A stretch of 64,000 bases of DNA from JANYCO01 sp035535995 (GTDB lineage Bacteria > Bacteroidota > Bacteroidia > Cytophagales > Cytophagaceae). Under the pieces are notes generated by a model. That model saw only the letters and a list, made by a program, of their open reading frames with translations, had not been told where the DNA came from and did not search any database. The translations under genes and the position numbers were made by a program. The DNA lies in NCBI GenBank assembly GCA_035535995.1, contig DATLOZ010000023.1, positions 151,752 to 215,751 on the forward strand, given 5' to 3'. Shown piece after piece: positions 35,311-43,333 of this stretch. Every line of letters begins with the position of its first letter. Within the stretch, counting starts at the first letter, position 1.

Positions 35311-36234
35311 ATGTCAACTAAAAACCTACGCATCATTTTCATGGGCACTCCAGACTTTGCCGTGCCGAGCCTGGAGATCCTGGTTGAACAAGGATACAAC
35401 GTAGTAGCCGTGATCACCGCGCCGGATAAGCCTGCGGGCCGTGGGTTGAAAATCCAAACCTCGCCGGTGAAAGATGTGGCAGTGAAACATAATATTCCTC
35501 TTCTGCAACCTACCAGCCTGAAAGATCCTGCATTTATAGAAGAGTTAAGATCTTATCAGGCCAATTTGCAAATTGTAGTGGCGTTTAGAATGCTTCCGGA
35601 AGCTGTATGGAATATGCCGGAGATCGGTACGTTCAACCTTCATGCCTCACTCCTTCCGCAATACCGCGGCGCAGCGCCGATCAACTGGGCGATCATCAAC
35701 GGAGAAAAAGAAACAGGATGCACTACATTTTTCCTTCAACACGAAATTGATACGGGCGATATTCTGTTTGCCGAGAAAGAAACGATCGGTGAGAACGATA
35801 CATTTGAAGAGCTTTATAACCGATTAAAAATAAAAGGCGCCGGACTCGTACTGAAAACAGTACGTGCAATTGAAGAAAACAATTACAAACCTGTGCCACA
35901 GGAATTTTCTGCTACTTTAAAATCGGCTCCTAAAATTCACAAAGAAACCTGTAAGATCGATTGGAATAAACCTGCGGAGGAAACCCGAAACTTCATCCGC
36001 GGCCTGAGCCCTTATCCGGCGGCCTGGACAGAGCTACAGGGAAAAACAATGAAGATTTTCAAAACAGAAAAAATTTCCGACAATTCCACCAAAGCTCCGG
36101 GCGAAATAGAAACGGACCAGAAGAGTTATCTTTATTTCCACACTGCGCAAGGAGTGCTTTCAATTAAAGACCTGCAATTGGAAGGAAAGAAAAGAATGAC
36201 AGTAGAAGAATTCCTGCGAGGATACAAGCTATAA
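35311..36234 (+). CDS. fmt: Methionyl-tRNA formyltransferase
   Basis: 307 residues. The N-terminal IIFMGTPDFAVPSLEILVEQ (about 8-27) and the catalytic-loop NLHASLLPQYRGAAPINWAI (about 109-128, with Asn, His and later Asp of IDTGDIL) are diagnostic. The C-terminal OB-like domain is present to FLRGYKL. It adds formyl from 10-formyl-THF to Met-tRNAi. The usual def partner is not adjacent. folA, two hundred bases downstream, is also a folate gene, but a hairpin and a repeat fragment separate them. Confidence 0.95.
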   Translation: MSTKNLRIIFMGTPDFAVPSLEILVEQGYNVVAVITAPDKPAGRGLKIQTSPVKDVAVKHNIPLLQPTSLKDPAFIEELRSYQANLQIVVAFRMLPEAVWNMPEIGTFNLHASLLPQYRGAAPINWAIINGEKETGCTTFFLQHEIDTGDILFAEKETIGENDTFEELYNRLKIKGAGLVLKTVRAIEENNYKPVPQEFSATLKSAPKIHKETCKIDWNKPAEETRNFIRGLSPYPAAWTELQGKTMKIFKTEKISDNSTKAPGEIETDQKSYLYFHTAQGVLSIKDLQLEGKKRMTVEEFLRGYKL

Positions 36235-36256
36235 CTTTATCGTGGGGAAAATTATA

Positions 36257-36282
36257 TTTTGCTGGCGGGGACGCCAGCAAAA
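36257..36282. terminator. Hairpin after fmt, weak terminator
   Basis: TTTTGCTGGC pairs perfectly with GCCAGCAAAA around GGGGAC. No T run follows on the plus strand, so termination is uncertain. Confidence 0.4.
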
Positions 36283-36379
36283 GGAAAGGACGGAAAACAA
36301 AAGGAAACTTATGATTTAAAATTTACAATGGTAATTTCAAAACTGAACCGGATAGAACTACCTAACATTTGCATTTTCA

Positions 36380-36412
36380 TCTGGAATCCAGTATCTGGTA
36401 TCCGGCATCAAT
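36380..36412. repeat. Partial GATGCCGGATACCAGAT-family repeat
   Basis: TCTGGAATCCAGTATCTGGT followed by ATCCGGCATC is one arm of the element found in full at 2656-2845 and 44213-44350. It lies just before folA. Confidence 0.7.
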
Positions 36413-36428
36413 AATTCAACGAAACAAA

Positions 36429-36917
36429 ATGACAATCTCCATAATAGTAGCAACCGACCTGGATGGCGCAATTGGCAAGGATAAAAAACTCCTTTGGTAT
36501 CTTCCTGCTGATTTGAAATTTTTCAAGGAAAAAACCATGGGCCATCATATGATCATGGGAAGAAAAACATACGAATCAATCGGTAAGCCACTGCCTGGTC
36601 GAACTACAGTAATCGTTACGCGCGACCAATCTTATAAGGCCGAAGGATGTATTGTTGTAAACTCAATAGAAGAAGCTCTTCAAAAAGCAGCAGCAGCTGG
36701 CGAAACAGAAGCCATGATCACCGGTGGAGCAGAGATCTACAAACTCGCCCTGGATAAGGCCGACAGGATCTATTTGACAGAAGTACGAGGTCGCTTTGAA
36801 GCAGATACTTTTTTTAGGTTTGATAAAAAAGCCTGGACTATAAAAGAAGAAAAGGATTATAAAGCAGACGAGAAAAATAAATTTGACTATCGCTTTATAA
36901 TCCTTGAAAAAAATTAA
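36429..36917 (+). CDS. folA: Dihydrofolate reductase
   Basis: 162 residues from the ATG at 36429. Upstream in-frame codons (from 36369) encode only repeat sequence and are excluded. Marks: ISIIVATDLDGAIGKDKKLLWYLPADL (residues 3-29), with the active-site Asp of PADL; MGRKTYESIGKPLPGRTTVI (about 48-67), the NADPH site; and ITGGAEIYKLAL (about 98-109). It reduces dihydrofolate to tetrahydrofolate. No thyA gene is adjacent. Confidence 0.95.
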   Translation: MTISIIVATDLDGAIGKDKKLLWYLPADLKFFKEKTMGHHMIMGRKTYESIGKPLPGRTTVIVTRDQSYKAEGCIVVNSIEEALQKAAAAGETEAMITGGAEIYKLALDKADRIYLTEVRGRFEADTFFRFDKKAWTIKEEKDYKADEKNKFDYRFIILEKN

Positions 36918-36952
36918 TTCCCTAATTCACTAATTAACACATAACCTATTTT

Positions 36953-37627
36953 TTATCTTGTATGTGCGAAGACCATGAATTCCTCGGTCTCTGGCATTTT
37001 GGTAATCTTCATAATCAGCATCGACACATTTTCTACTTTCCACATTTCACTGTCGATGGTAAGCTCTGTCTCTTCTTTGTTAAGCTTCCAGACTCCTTTT
37101 GAATACACATTGTTCATGATCTTTTCATAAGTTCCGTTGGCAAAGAAAGAGATATTATCAGAGGGCATAAATTTAGCTGCCGTTGCGCCTTTGTGATGTT
37201 CGTTTGGACGCCACTTGCCAGTGCATAGTTGTTGCATCTTCACGGAGCTTCCCTTCGGTGCAGGTGCAGGCATTTCCACTACCTGAAGATCCATAGTTTC
37301 ATCTGCACCTCGTACGAGCGACATATTGCTCGGAGAAATCGAAACGACCTTCCATTTATACTCGCCATTGTTGTTGATAACCAGCTCATCGGCATTCAAA
37401 GCCCAGCTTCCTTTTGCGTAGTAGTTGTTTCGCGCGTGTTCGTATACGCCGTCGCTTCTTAATTGAATAAAATCGTTCTCTGTAAGGGGCACTGCCTTAC
37501 CTGACTTCTGGTGTTGGGTCACCTTCCATCTTTTTACCAACATCTCCCTGTCGGACTCTGCCATGAGCAAGCTTGAACATAAAAATACCAACACGATCAA
37601 ACCTGCTATACTCCTCACTCTTTTCAT
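36953..37627 (-). CDS. Secreted protein with two lipocalin-like repeats, function unknown
   Basis: 224 residues. Signal peptide 1-23. Two related halves: about 30-110 (KRWKVTQHQKSGKAVPLTEN, FIQLRSDGVYEHARNNYYAKG, SWALNADELVI) and about 130-215 (CTGKWRPNEHHKGATAAKF, ISFFANGTYEKIMNNVYSKG, VWKLNKEETELTI). The pattern W-x-dG-x-Y-x-kG-x-W-L fits lipocalin-like domains common in Bacteroidota. It probably lies in the periplasm or on the outer membrane, though no lipobox is seen. It is the only gene here with an obvious internal duplication of a full domain. Confidence 0.75.
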   Translation of the reverse strand: MKRVRSIAGLIVLVFLCSSLLMAESDREMLVKRWKVTQHQKSGKAVPLTENDFIQLRSDGVYEHARNNYYAKGSWALNADELVINNNGEYKWKVVSISPSNMSLVRGADETMDLQVVEMPAPAPKGSSVKMQQLCTGKWRPNEHHKGATAAKFMPSDNISFFANGTYEKIMNNVYSKGVWKLNKEETELTIDSEMWKVENVSMLIMKITKMPETEEFMVFAHTR

Positions 37628-37732
37628 AATGGTGTTATTTGGTATTAGATTATACGTAAAATGGAATTATTTAGATAAAAAATTGTAATATTTTATTTCA
37701 AAAAAATTTCAAAACTGTGTTTTTATAGAAAT

Positions 37733-37999
37733 TTAAAGCTTTTTAAAGGATTGTAAAACTGTCAAAACCTCTACTTCAGGAGCTTCGATCTCTATTTTTT
37801 TGTGCTGGCTGGTAGTACCTTTCAGGATCTTTACCTTTGATTTTGATACTTTGAAGACTTCTGCCAGGTATTCTTGCAGGTATTTATTGGCCTTTCCGTC
37901 TACTGGCAAAGCTTTTATTCTGACCTTTAAATTGCCTTGCTCATCGTAACTGATCTGGTCTATTTTGGAATTGGGTTTTACGTATAGGAGTAGTTCCAT
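37733..37999 (-). CDS. DUF167 / YggU-family protein
   Basis: 88 residues. LYVKPNSKIDQISYDEQGN (about 4-22), RIKALPVDGKANKYLQEYLA (about 27-46) and KVKILKGTTSQHKKIEIE (about 54-71) are the three conserved blocks of UPF0235. Members are small cytoplasmic proteins with no settled function. Next upstream is a repeat element and pgeF on the same strand. Confidence 0.9.
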   Translation of the reverse strand: MELLLYVKPNSKIDQISYDEQGNLKVRIKALPVDGKANKYLQEYLAEVFKVSKSKVKILKGTTSQHKKIEIEAPEVEVLTVLQSFKKL

Positions 38000-38014
38000 T
38001 TTAGATACTTAATT

Positions 38015-38197
38015 TTTAGGAAGTCATTGTGAGAAATGTGACGCTATAGCGGCACGCTACGAAGTAATCCGTTAGCTATGGAGCCTGTGTCTATTTCTAA
38101 TCACGACTAGTTTCAAAACAACAAGGCTGCGTAGCTAACAGATTGCTTCGTCAGTCGGCCTTACGGCCTTCTTCCTCGCAATACGTATAATTTTTTA
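38015..38197. repeat. CGTCATTGCGAGGA-family repeat, copy 2 (diverged)
   Basis: The left arm GGAAGTCATTGTGAGAAATG and right arm CCTCGCAATACGTATAA are diverged relatives of the arms at 814 and 948. Inside are TACGAAGTAATCCGTTAGC and GTAGCTAACAGATTGCTTCG, inverse to each other, plus GGCCTTACGGCC. It fills the gap between pgeF and the DUF167 gene. Confidence 0.75.
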
Positions 38198-38983
38198 AGC
38201 CAATCCAATTCCCGCCGCAAACCTTCCCGCTGTATTGCCTGATTGACGTGCAGAGAAGAACAGGTCGGCATTCTGATAGGTGCACATCGCTGCTACTTCT
38301 ATGTTGGCTGAAAGCACTCCTGCGTTGATCAATTGAATTCTATTAGCTTCCCAGAGATTGCAAAAACCTTTGCCGTTTTGTTCGCGTGTGATAATTCCAT
38401 TTTTAGAACCGTACACTTTTTCTACTGCCTTAATAACTTCCTCTCCTACCTCATATACTTCTTCACAGATCGAAGGACCAATGGCTGCGATGATATCAGA
38501 AGGATTGCTTCCGAATTCTTTTTGCATTTTTTCGATCGTACATTTTACGATCTCGCTCACGGTACCTCGCCAGCCTGCATGTATTGCAGCAACTGCTTGT
38601 TTTGCCGGATCGTACAACAACACCGGCACACAATCTGCCGACATCACGGCGATCATAATTCCTTTGGTATTAGTGATCAGCGCATCGGTATCTTCAAGAT
38701 CTTCCGGTGTAATTTTTTCAGTTACTGTTTTAATATAATTGCTGTGTGTTTGAACCGGAAAAATAAGTTTATCCGCCGATACAGAAAAAGCATTTGCCAG
38801 CAATGCACGATTTTTTTGTACATGCTCCGGATTATCTCCTACTTTATAACTAAGATTCAAACCACCCAGGGAGCCTTCGCTATAGCCTCCATCACGGCCA
38901 GAGACGAAATGGCGAATGTTTTTTTCTGCCGAAAGATTTTCGAATTGCCAGAGAGGGAGATTGTTTAGTGTTTGCTTTTTCAT
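38195..38983 (-). CDS. pgeF: Peptidoglycan editing factor PgeF (YfiH, Cu-oxidase_4 fold)
   Basis: 262 residues. MSADCVPVLLYDPAKQAVAAI and HAGWRGTVSEIV contain the conserved Cys and His that bind metal (with a His of VQTHSN further upstream). CNLWEANRIQLINAGV and MCTYQNADLFFSARQ mark the C-terminal part. Characterised members hydrolyse mis-incorporated residues in peptidoglycan precursors or act as purine nucleoside phosphorylases/laccase-like enzymes. The stop lies on the edge of a repeat element, and another copy of the same family lies just upstream of the start. Confidence 0.92.
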   Translation of the reverse strand: MKKQTLNNLPLWQFENLSAEKNIRHFVSGRDGGYSEGSLGGLNLSYKVGDNPEHVQKNRALLANAFSVSADKLIFPVQTHSNYIKTVTEKITPEDLEDTDALITNTKGIMIAVMSADCVPVLLYDPAKQAVAAIHAGWRGTVSEIVKCTIEKMQKEFGSNPSDIIAAIGPSICEEVYEVGEEVIKAVEKVYGSKNGIITREQNGKGFCNLWEANRIQLINAGVLSANIEVAAMCTYQNADLFFSARQSGNTAGRFAAGIGLA

Positions 38984-39010
38984 GAGTGCAAGATAATAAA
39001 TTGAAAATTG

Positions 39011-39110
39011 AAACCGTCATTGCGAGGAAGGAGGCCGAAGGCCGACTGACGAAGCAATCTGTTAGCTTCGTCGTCGCTGCTATGCAGCGACTCCTCGCAA
39101 TGACGGTATT
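39011..39110. repeat. CGTCATTGCGAGGA-family repeat, copy 3
   Basis: Perfect 16-bp ends: ACCGTCATTGCGAGGA (39013-39028) and TCCTCGCAATGACGGT (39093-39108). Inside are two local palindromes, GGCCGAAGGCC and GTCGCTGCTATGCAGCGAC. It lies between pgeF and ilvC, both on the minus strand. Confidence 0.88.
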
Positions 39111-39123
39111 TACAACAAACAAA

Positions 39124-39154
39124 AAATCCCAGCTAGTATAACCAGCCGGGATTT
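39124..39154 (-). terminator. Intrinsic terminator of ilvC
   Basis: On the minus strand AAATCCCGGCTGG pairs with CCAGCTGGGATTT-like sequence (one mismatch), followed by TTTTTTG, 22 bases beyond the ilvC stop. Confidence 0.75.
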
Positions 39155-39175
39155 CTATTATTATTTATTCAGGTA

Positions 39176-40657
39176 TTATCCTAAGCTAATCTGTTTCATT
39201 GAAGTCATCGCTTCGCGAAGCTCTGCTCCGACGATCTCGATTGGGTGGAAACGGATCACTTCGTTGATGGCGATTATTTTCTTATTGTCTACGCCATTGT
39301 CTTTTCCAGCATTGAAATTTTTACCGATCACATCGCTGTCGATCTTCTTCATGAAGTCTGCCAACAGTGGCTTACAAGCATGGTCAAACAGGTAACAGCC
39401 GTACTCAGCAGTATCGGAGATCACTCTGTTCATTTCAAACAATTTCTTACGAGCGATTGTATTTGCGATCAATGGAGTTTCGTGCAGTGATTCGTAATAA
39501 GCAGATTCATCTTTGATACCTGCCTCGGTCATTGTTTCAAAGGCAAGCTCTACACCAGCTCTAACCATGGCTACCATTAGAAGTCCGTTGTCATAATATT
39601 CCTGCTCAGAAATTTTCATATCACCTGCAGCAGTTTTTTCGAAAGCTGTTTCTGCTGTAGCCGCTCTCCAGGTAAGAAGATTCTTATCGTCATTTTTCCA
39701 GTCGGTCATCATGGTAGAAGAGAATTCTCCGCTCATGATATCGTCCTGATGTTTTTGGAACAAAGGACGCATGATCAATTTCAATTCTTCAGACAATTCA
39801 AACGCTTTTACTTTTGCAGGGTTGGTAAGTCTGTCCATCATAGCTGTGATACCACCGTGTTTCAAAGATTCGGTGATCACTTCCCATCCGTACTGGATCA
39901 GTTTTGCTGCATATGCTTTGTCGATTCCTTTTTCTACCATTTTGTCGAAGCAAAGGATAGAACCTGTTTGCAAAAGGCCGCAAAGGATTGTTTGCTCGCC
40001 CATCAGGTCAGATTTTACTTCTGCTACGAAAGAAGAGCGAAGCACACCTGCTCTGTCTCCACCGGTACCTACGCAATAGGCTTTTGCATACTCCCAGCCT
40101 TTTCCTTCCGGATCGTTTTCAGGGTGCACAGCGATCAACGTAGGCACACCGAAACCTCTTTTATATTCTTCTCTCACCTCAGATCCCGGAGACTTAGGAG
40201 CCACCATGATCACGGTGATATCTTTACGAATTTGCATTCCTTCTTCCACGATGTTGAAGCCATGAGAGTAAGAAAGAGTAGCACCTTTTTTCATCAATGG
40301 CATTACAGCGCTTACTACAGCAGTATGTTGCTTGTCCGGAGTCAGGTTGATCACCAGGTCAGCAGAAGGGATCAGCTCTTCGTAAGTACCAACTTTGAAG
40401 CCATTGTCGGTAGCGTTTTTCCAGGATTGTCTTTTTGCATCGATTGCTTCTTTTCTCAACGTATAAGAAATATCGAGGCCAGAGTCTCTCATGTTCAAGC
40501 CTTGGTTCAAGCCTTGTGCACCGCAACCCACGATCACGATCTTTTTGCCTTTCAATGCTTCTACGCCTTTTGAAAATTCACTTCTGTCCATGAATTCGCA
40601 AACGCCTAGTTGGTTCAATTTTTCTCTTAAAGGAAGCGTATTAAAGTAATTAGCCAT
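39176..40657 (-). CDS. ilvC: Ketol-acid reductoisomerase, long (class II) form
   Basis: 493 residues, the class II length. The NADP site is KIVIVGCGAQGLNQGLNMRD (about 39-58). Metal-site and catalytic residues lie in SDLMGEQTILCGLLQ (about 213-227) and in SAYYESLHETPLIAN (about 386-400). It converts acetolactate to dihydroxyisovalerate in valine, leucine and isoleucine synthesis. Other ilv genes usually sit next to it; here it stands alone between repeats, with only a lone ACT-domain gene 3.7 kb away. The 250-base upstream region shows no clear leader peptide or attenuator. Confidence 0.96.
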   Translation of the reverse strand: MANYFNTLPLREKLNQLGVCEFMDRSEFSKGVEALKGKKIVIVGCGAQGLNQGLNMRDSGLDISYTLRKEAIDAKRQSWKNATDNGFKVGTYEELIPSADLVINLTPDKQHTAVVSAVMPLMKKGATLSYSHGFNIVEEGMQIRKDITVIMVAPKSPGSEVREEYKRGFGVPTLIAVHPENDPEGKGWEYAKAYCVGTGGDRAGVLRSSFVAEVKSDLMGEQTILCGLLQTGSILCFDKMVEKGIDKAYAAKLIQYGWEVITESLKHGGITAMMDRLTNPAKVKAFELSEELKLIMRPLFQKHQDDIMSGEFSSTMMTDWKNDDKNLLTWRAATAETAFEKTAAGDMKISEQEYYDNGLLMVAMVRAGVELAFETMTEAGIKDESAYYESLHETPLIANTIARKKLFEMNRVISDTAEYGCYLFDHACKPLLADFMKKIDSDVIGKNFNAGKDNGVDNKKIIAINEVIRFHPIEIVGAELREAMTSMKQISLG

Positions 40658-40905
40658 TTTTATAGGTTTTTGATTTTTATGTTTCTTGAAAACTAGGAAG
40701 TCATTCCTCTTGCAAAGATGGTACAGAAAGGATGGATTGTATGCGTCCTTTCTCTGGAAGTTTAGGTAGTTTTTATGGATTTTGTTAGCTAAAGGCGCTC
40801 AATGACAGAAACCTTTCTTTTACACAAATTTATTTCCAAACCATTGAATGAAATCTTTTTTTTAAGTAATATCAATGATTAATAAACTTTTTAAACAACG
40901 ATCAT

Positions 40906-41232
40906 ATGAGCGAAAAAACAGAATTCACCCCCGAAAACAAATTCCGCTGGATCTCTAAAATGTACTTCAGCGTTTCCGACAGTCCTGTACATGATGTAAA
41001 TCCATTTGACGACATGGAGCCCTTTCTGAAAGCGAAAGTGGGCGATATGGACTGGGGAACTGACAAGGCAAAGTCAAAAGAAAAATTTGTAAAATATCTT
41101 TCCAACATTTTTGAGCTCTATGACTTCAATATTCCTAAACCTGAAATTTTGAAAAGCCTGGAAAACGAAAAACAAACTAATTCCGATTTCATCACGCACC
41201 TTGCTTCGATCGGGATCTTTCCTAAAAACTAA
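40906..41232 (+). CDS. Small acidic hypothetical protein
   Basis: 108 residues, no signal peptide or membrane segment. Rich in Asp/Glu/Lys, with FRWISKMYFSVSDSPVHDVN and FVKYLSNIFELYDFNIPKPE as the most conserved-looking stretches. I do not recognise a family. The ATG follows an AT-rich spacer, and a strong terminator follows, so it is a separate transcription unit. Codon use looks like the neighbours. It is likely cytoplasmic. Confidence 0.65.
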   Translation: MSEKTEFTPENKFRWISKMYFSVSDSPVHDVNPFDDMEPFLKAKVGDMDWGTDKAKSKEKFVKYLSNIFELYDFNIPKPEILKSLENEKQTNSDFITHLASIGIFPKN

Positions 41233-41246
41233 TTCGCTTATACCGC

Positions 41247-41271
41247 TCTCCGTAGAAGGGGTCCGGAGAGT
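41247..41271 (+). terminator. Secondary hairpin after the small acidic gene
   Basis: CTCTCCG and CGGAGAG pair around TAGAAGGGGTC, just before the stronger hairpin at 41276. Confidence 0.45.
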
Positions 41272-41275
41272 CTAT

Positions 41276-41316
41276 ACCTATAAGGTTTTCAGAAACCTTA
41301 TAGGTGTATTTTTTTT
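41276..41316 (+). terminator. Intrinsic terminator with ACCTATAAGG stem
   Basis: ACCTATAAGGTTT and AAACCTTATAGGT pair perfectly around TCAG and are followed by GTATTTTTTTT. The stem core is the same as in the inverted repeat at 10626-10690. Confidence 0.85.
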
Positions 41317-41414
41317 AAAACAAACACAATCTCTCCTAACATATTTCGTCATTGTTTGTGTCCCCACAAACAATCACCCTGCTGTCAACATTAGATAACG
41401 CTTCACATATAGAA

Positions 41415-42392
41415 TCAAGGTTCAGACACTACCACAATTTTTCCTAACGTGTGCTCCCGCTCCATCCACTCATGGGCTTGCGCAAGCTTTTCAAATGGAA
41501 ATATTTTCCCTATATGCGGCTTTAGCAAACCTGCTTCGATAAAATTTTTTAGGATCTCCAGTTTTTTCCCTTGTGTCTCCGGCGCTATATTATAGACAGA
41601 TGGTACGCCCATGAATTCGTAAAACAAATTAATATTGCGCGTGAGAAAAGTATATCCTAACTTTTCATAATTCACAGGAAGAATGGTTACAATATTGCCA
41701 TTCACCGCTGCCAGTGAGCCCGAACGAAGGAAGGTGTCTCCTCCTACCGTATCAAAAATATATTGCAGTCCGTTTTTGTATTTCTCCTTCAACTGTTCGT
41801 CCCAATCTTCTTTATAATCAAGCACAAGATCGGCGCCTAGTTTTTTACAAAATTCTTTTGACTCTTCCCTTCCTGCGGTAGTAATCACCTTGCATCCATG
41901 CAATTTGGCAAACTGAATAGCGAAATGTCCCACTCCTCCTGCTCCTCCGTGGATCAAGATTGTCTCTCCGGACGGAATTTTCAATTTATCGTGTAATGCT
42001 TCCCAGGCTGTCAGGCCTGCGAGCGGTACCGCGGCAGCGGCTTCAAAGGAAATCTCAGGCATCTGGCAGGCAAGGGCTGCCTTTACCACAACATATTCGG
42101 CATTGGCTCCCTGGCGGTATACATGCGGCGAAGCGTATATACGATCATTGGGTTTAAAATTAATTACACTACTTCCAATTTTTTCTACTACGCCGCTTAC
42201 GTCGTATCCGAGAATAAGAGGAAAGGTGCGGGGCTTGACAGAGCTTGTTCGGATCCGAATATCAAGCGGGTTGATGGACGTAGCTTTTACCCGGATCAGT
42301 AGCTCGCCTTCTTCTGGTTCGGGAATTGGCAATGAGATTGTCTCAAATACCTCGCTGGCCGGGCCATGCCGGTGTATGCTGTAGGCTTTCAT
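41415..42392 (-). CDS. NADPH-dependent quinone oxidoreductase, zinc-free MDR family
   Basis: 325 residues. GroES-like N-terminal domain (about 25-120; LGYDVSGVVEKIGSSV) and a Rossmann domain with ILIHGGAGGVGHFAIQFAKL (about 145-164). Zinc-ligand cysteines of alcohol dehydrogenases are absent, as in the quinone oxidoreductase group. It reduces quinones or enones with NADPH. It is last in a minus-strand group after two AraC regulators (71-base gap), which suggests they control it. The stop codon overlaps the word AATCAAGGTTCAGA shared with the repeat before arfB. Confidence 0.9.
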   Translation of the reverse strand: MKAYSIHRHGPASEVFETISLPIPEPEEGELLIRVKATSINPLDIRIRTSSVKPRTFPLILGYDVSGVVEKIGSSVINFKPNDRIYASPHVYRQGANAEYVVVKAALACQMPEISFEAAAAVPLAGLTAWEALHDKLKIPSGETILIHGGAGGVGHFAIQFAKLHGCKVITTAGREESKEFCKKLGADLVLDYKEDWDEQLKEKYKNGLQYIFDTVGGDTFLRSGSLAAVNGNIVTILPVNYEKLGYTFLTRNINLFYEFMGVPSVYNIAPETQGKKLEILKNFIEAGLLKPHIGKIFPFEKLAQAHEWMEREHTLGKIVVVSEP

Positions 42393-42463
42393 GATCTTTT
42401 TTTACAAAGATCATCCCGACGCATAAATAAACAGATATCCAATCGGGAGTATAAAAGATGCGA

Positions 42464-43333
42464 TCAGGAATGATGAAGACTTGAAGGATGGTAACCGAAT
42501 TTTTTATAAAAGGCTTTTGAAAAATTTCCCGTATGATTATACCCTACCTTTTCTGCTGTTTCCTTCACCGTAGCACCTGCAACGATCAACAAACGTGCTG
42601 TTTCAAGTATCTGGTCTTGCTGGTATTCAAAAATTCCTTTTCCCGTTAGGGCTTTGAATTCTTTCTTTAGTTTGAATTCATTTACTCCTGCCCTTCGCGC
42701 CAGCGCTTTGATGCTTTGTATCCCTTCTCTATTGGCTTCCAAAAAATCGCGGACTTCGATGATGGACGGAGAAATATTTTTTTCTAAACTTGAAGATAAA
42801 GGCTTTATCAAATACGATAGCAACTCAAACAATTTTGATTCTGTTTCAAATTTTTCAAAGACTGTGTTACTATGCCTGGATAGTAGTAGTTGCGCTTGTT
42901 GCAAAAGGAATGGTGAAATTGTAAAAGACTGAATAGCGTCCTCTCCCGGCCATCCTTCTTCAGGCTTCAATGAATCGGGGAGATAAATATGAGTGATGTT
43001 TACTTGCGAATTTTTATTCAAAAGACTTTCTGAGCTTCCTTGCCTGATCTTGTATCTCAGTGCATGCATAGAAGCAAAATAATACTTCTCTTTTCGCGAA
43101 GAAATATTTTCTGCATATCCCTCTGCACATAACGTGATCTTATATCCGGGCTGCGTATATTCCGATGTAAGCCGGTGGGCGCGTTTGGTTTCAAATGAAA
43201 AATTATGCAGTTCAATACCCGAAAGTGTATGAAGCGATTGATGGTGATAAGTTTTATACAGTCCAGGGTCTGCCATAGAAGTGCTTAGTAGCTCTTGTTC
43301 CTGGTATCGGATGGAAAGTTTAGAACGGTTCAT
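42464..43333 (-). CDS. AraC-family transcriptional regulator (second of pair)
   Basis: 289 residues. The C-terminal helix-turn-helix pair is at about 200-289: GIQSIKALARRAGVNEFKL and VKETAEKVGYNHTGNFSKAF, ending KKFGYHPSSL. The N-terminal 180 residues have no recognisable cupin motif. Its ATG overlaps the TGA of the upstream regulator gene (ATGA), so the two are translationally coupled. It probably regulates its own operon and the oxidoreductase gene downstream. Confidence 0.9.
   Translation of the reverse strand: MNRSKLSIRYQEQELLSTSMADPGLYKTYHHQSLHTLSGIELHNFSFETKRAHRLTSEYTQPGYKITLCAEGYAENISSRKEKYYFASMHALRYKIRQGSSESLLNKNSQVNITHIYLPDSLKPEEGWPGEDAIQSFTISPFLLQQAQLLLSRHSNTVFEKFETESKLFELLSYLIKPLSSSLEKNISPSIIEVRDFLEANREGIQSIKALARRAGVNEFKLKKEFKALTGKGIFEYQQDQILETARLLIVAGATVKETAEKVGYNHTGNFSKAFYKKFGYHPSSLHHS

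Noticed and set aside
38892..39122. Open frame of 76 codons on the minus strand with the text ARSRCIAATTKLTDCFVS
   Set aside because: It is translation of the CGTCATTGCGAGGA repeat plus the end of pgeF in another frame. Such frames are a known source of false hypothetical proteins.
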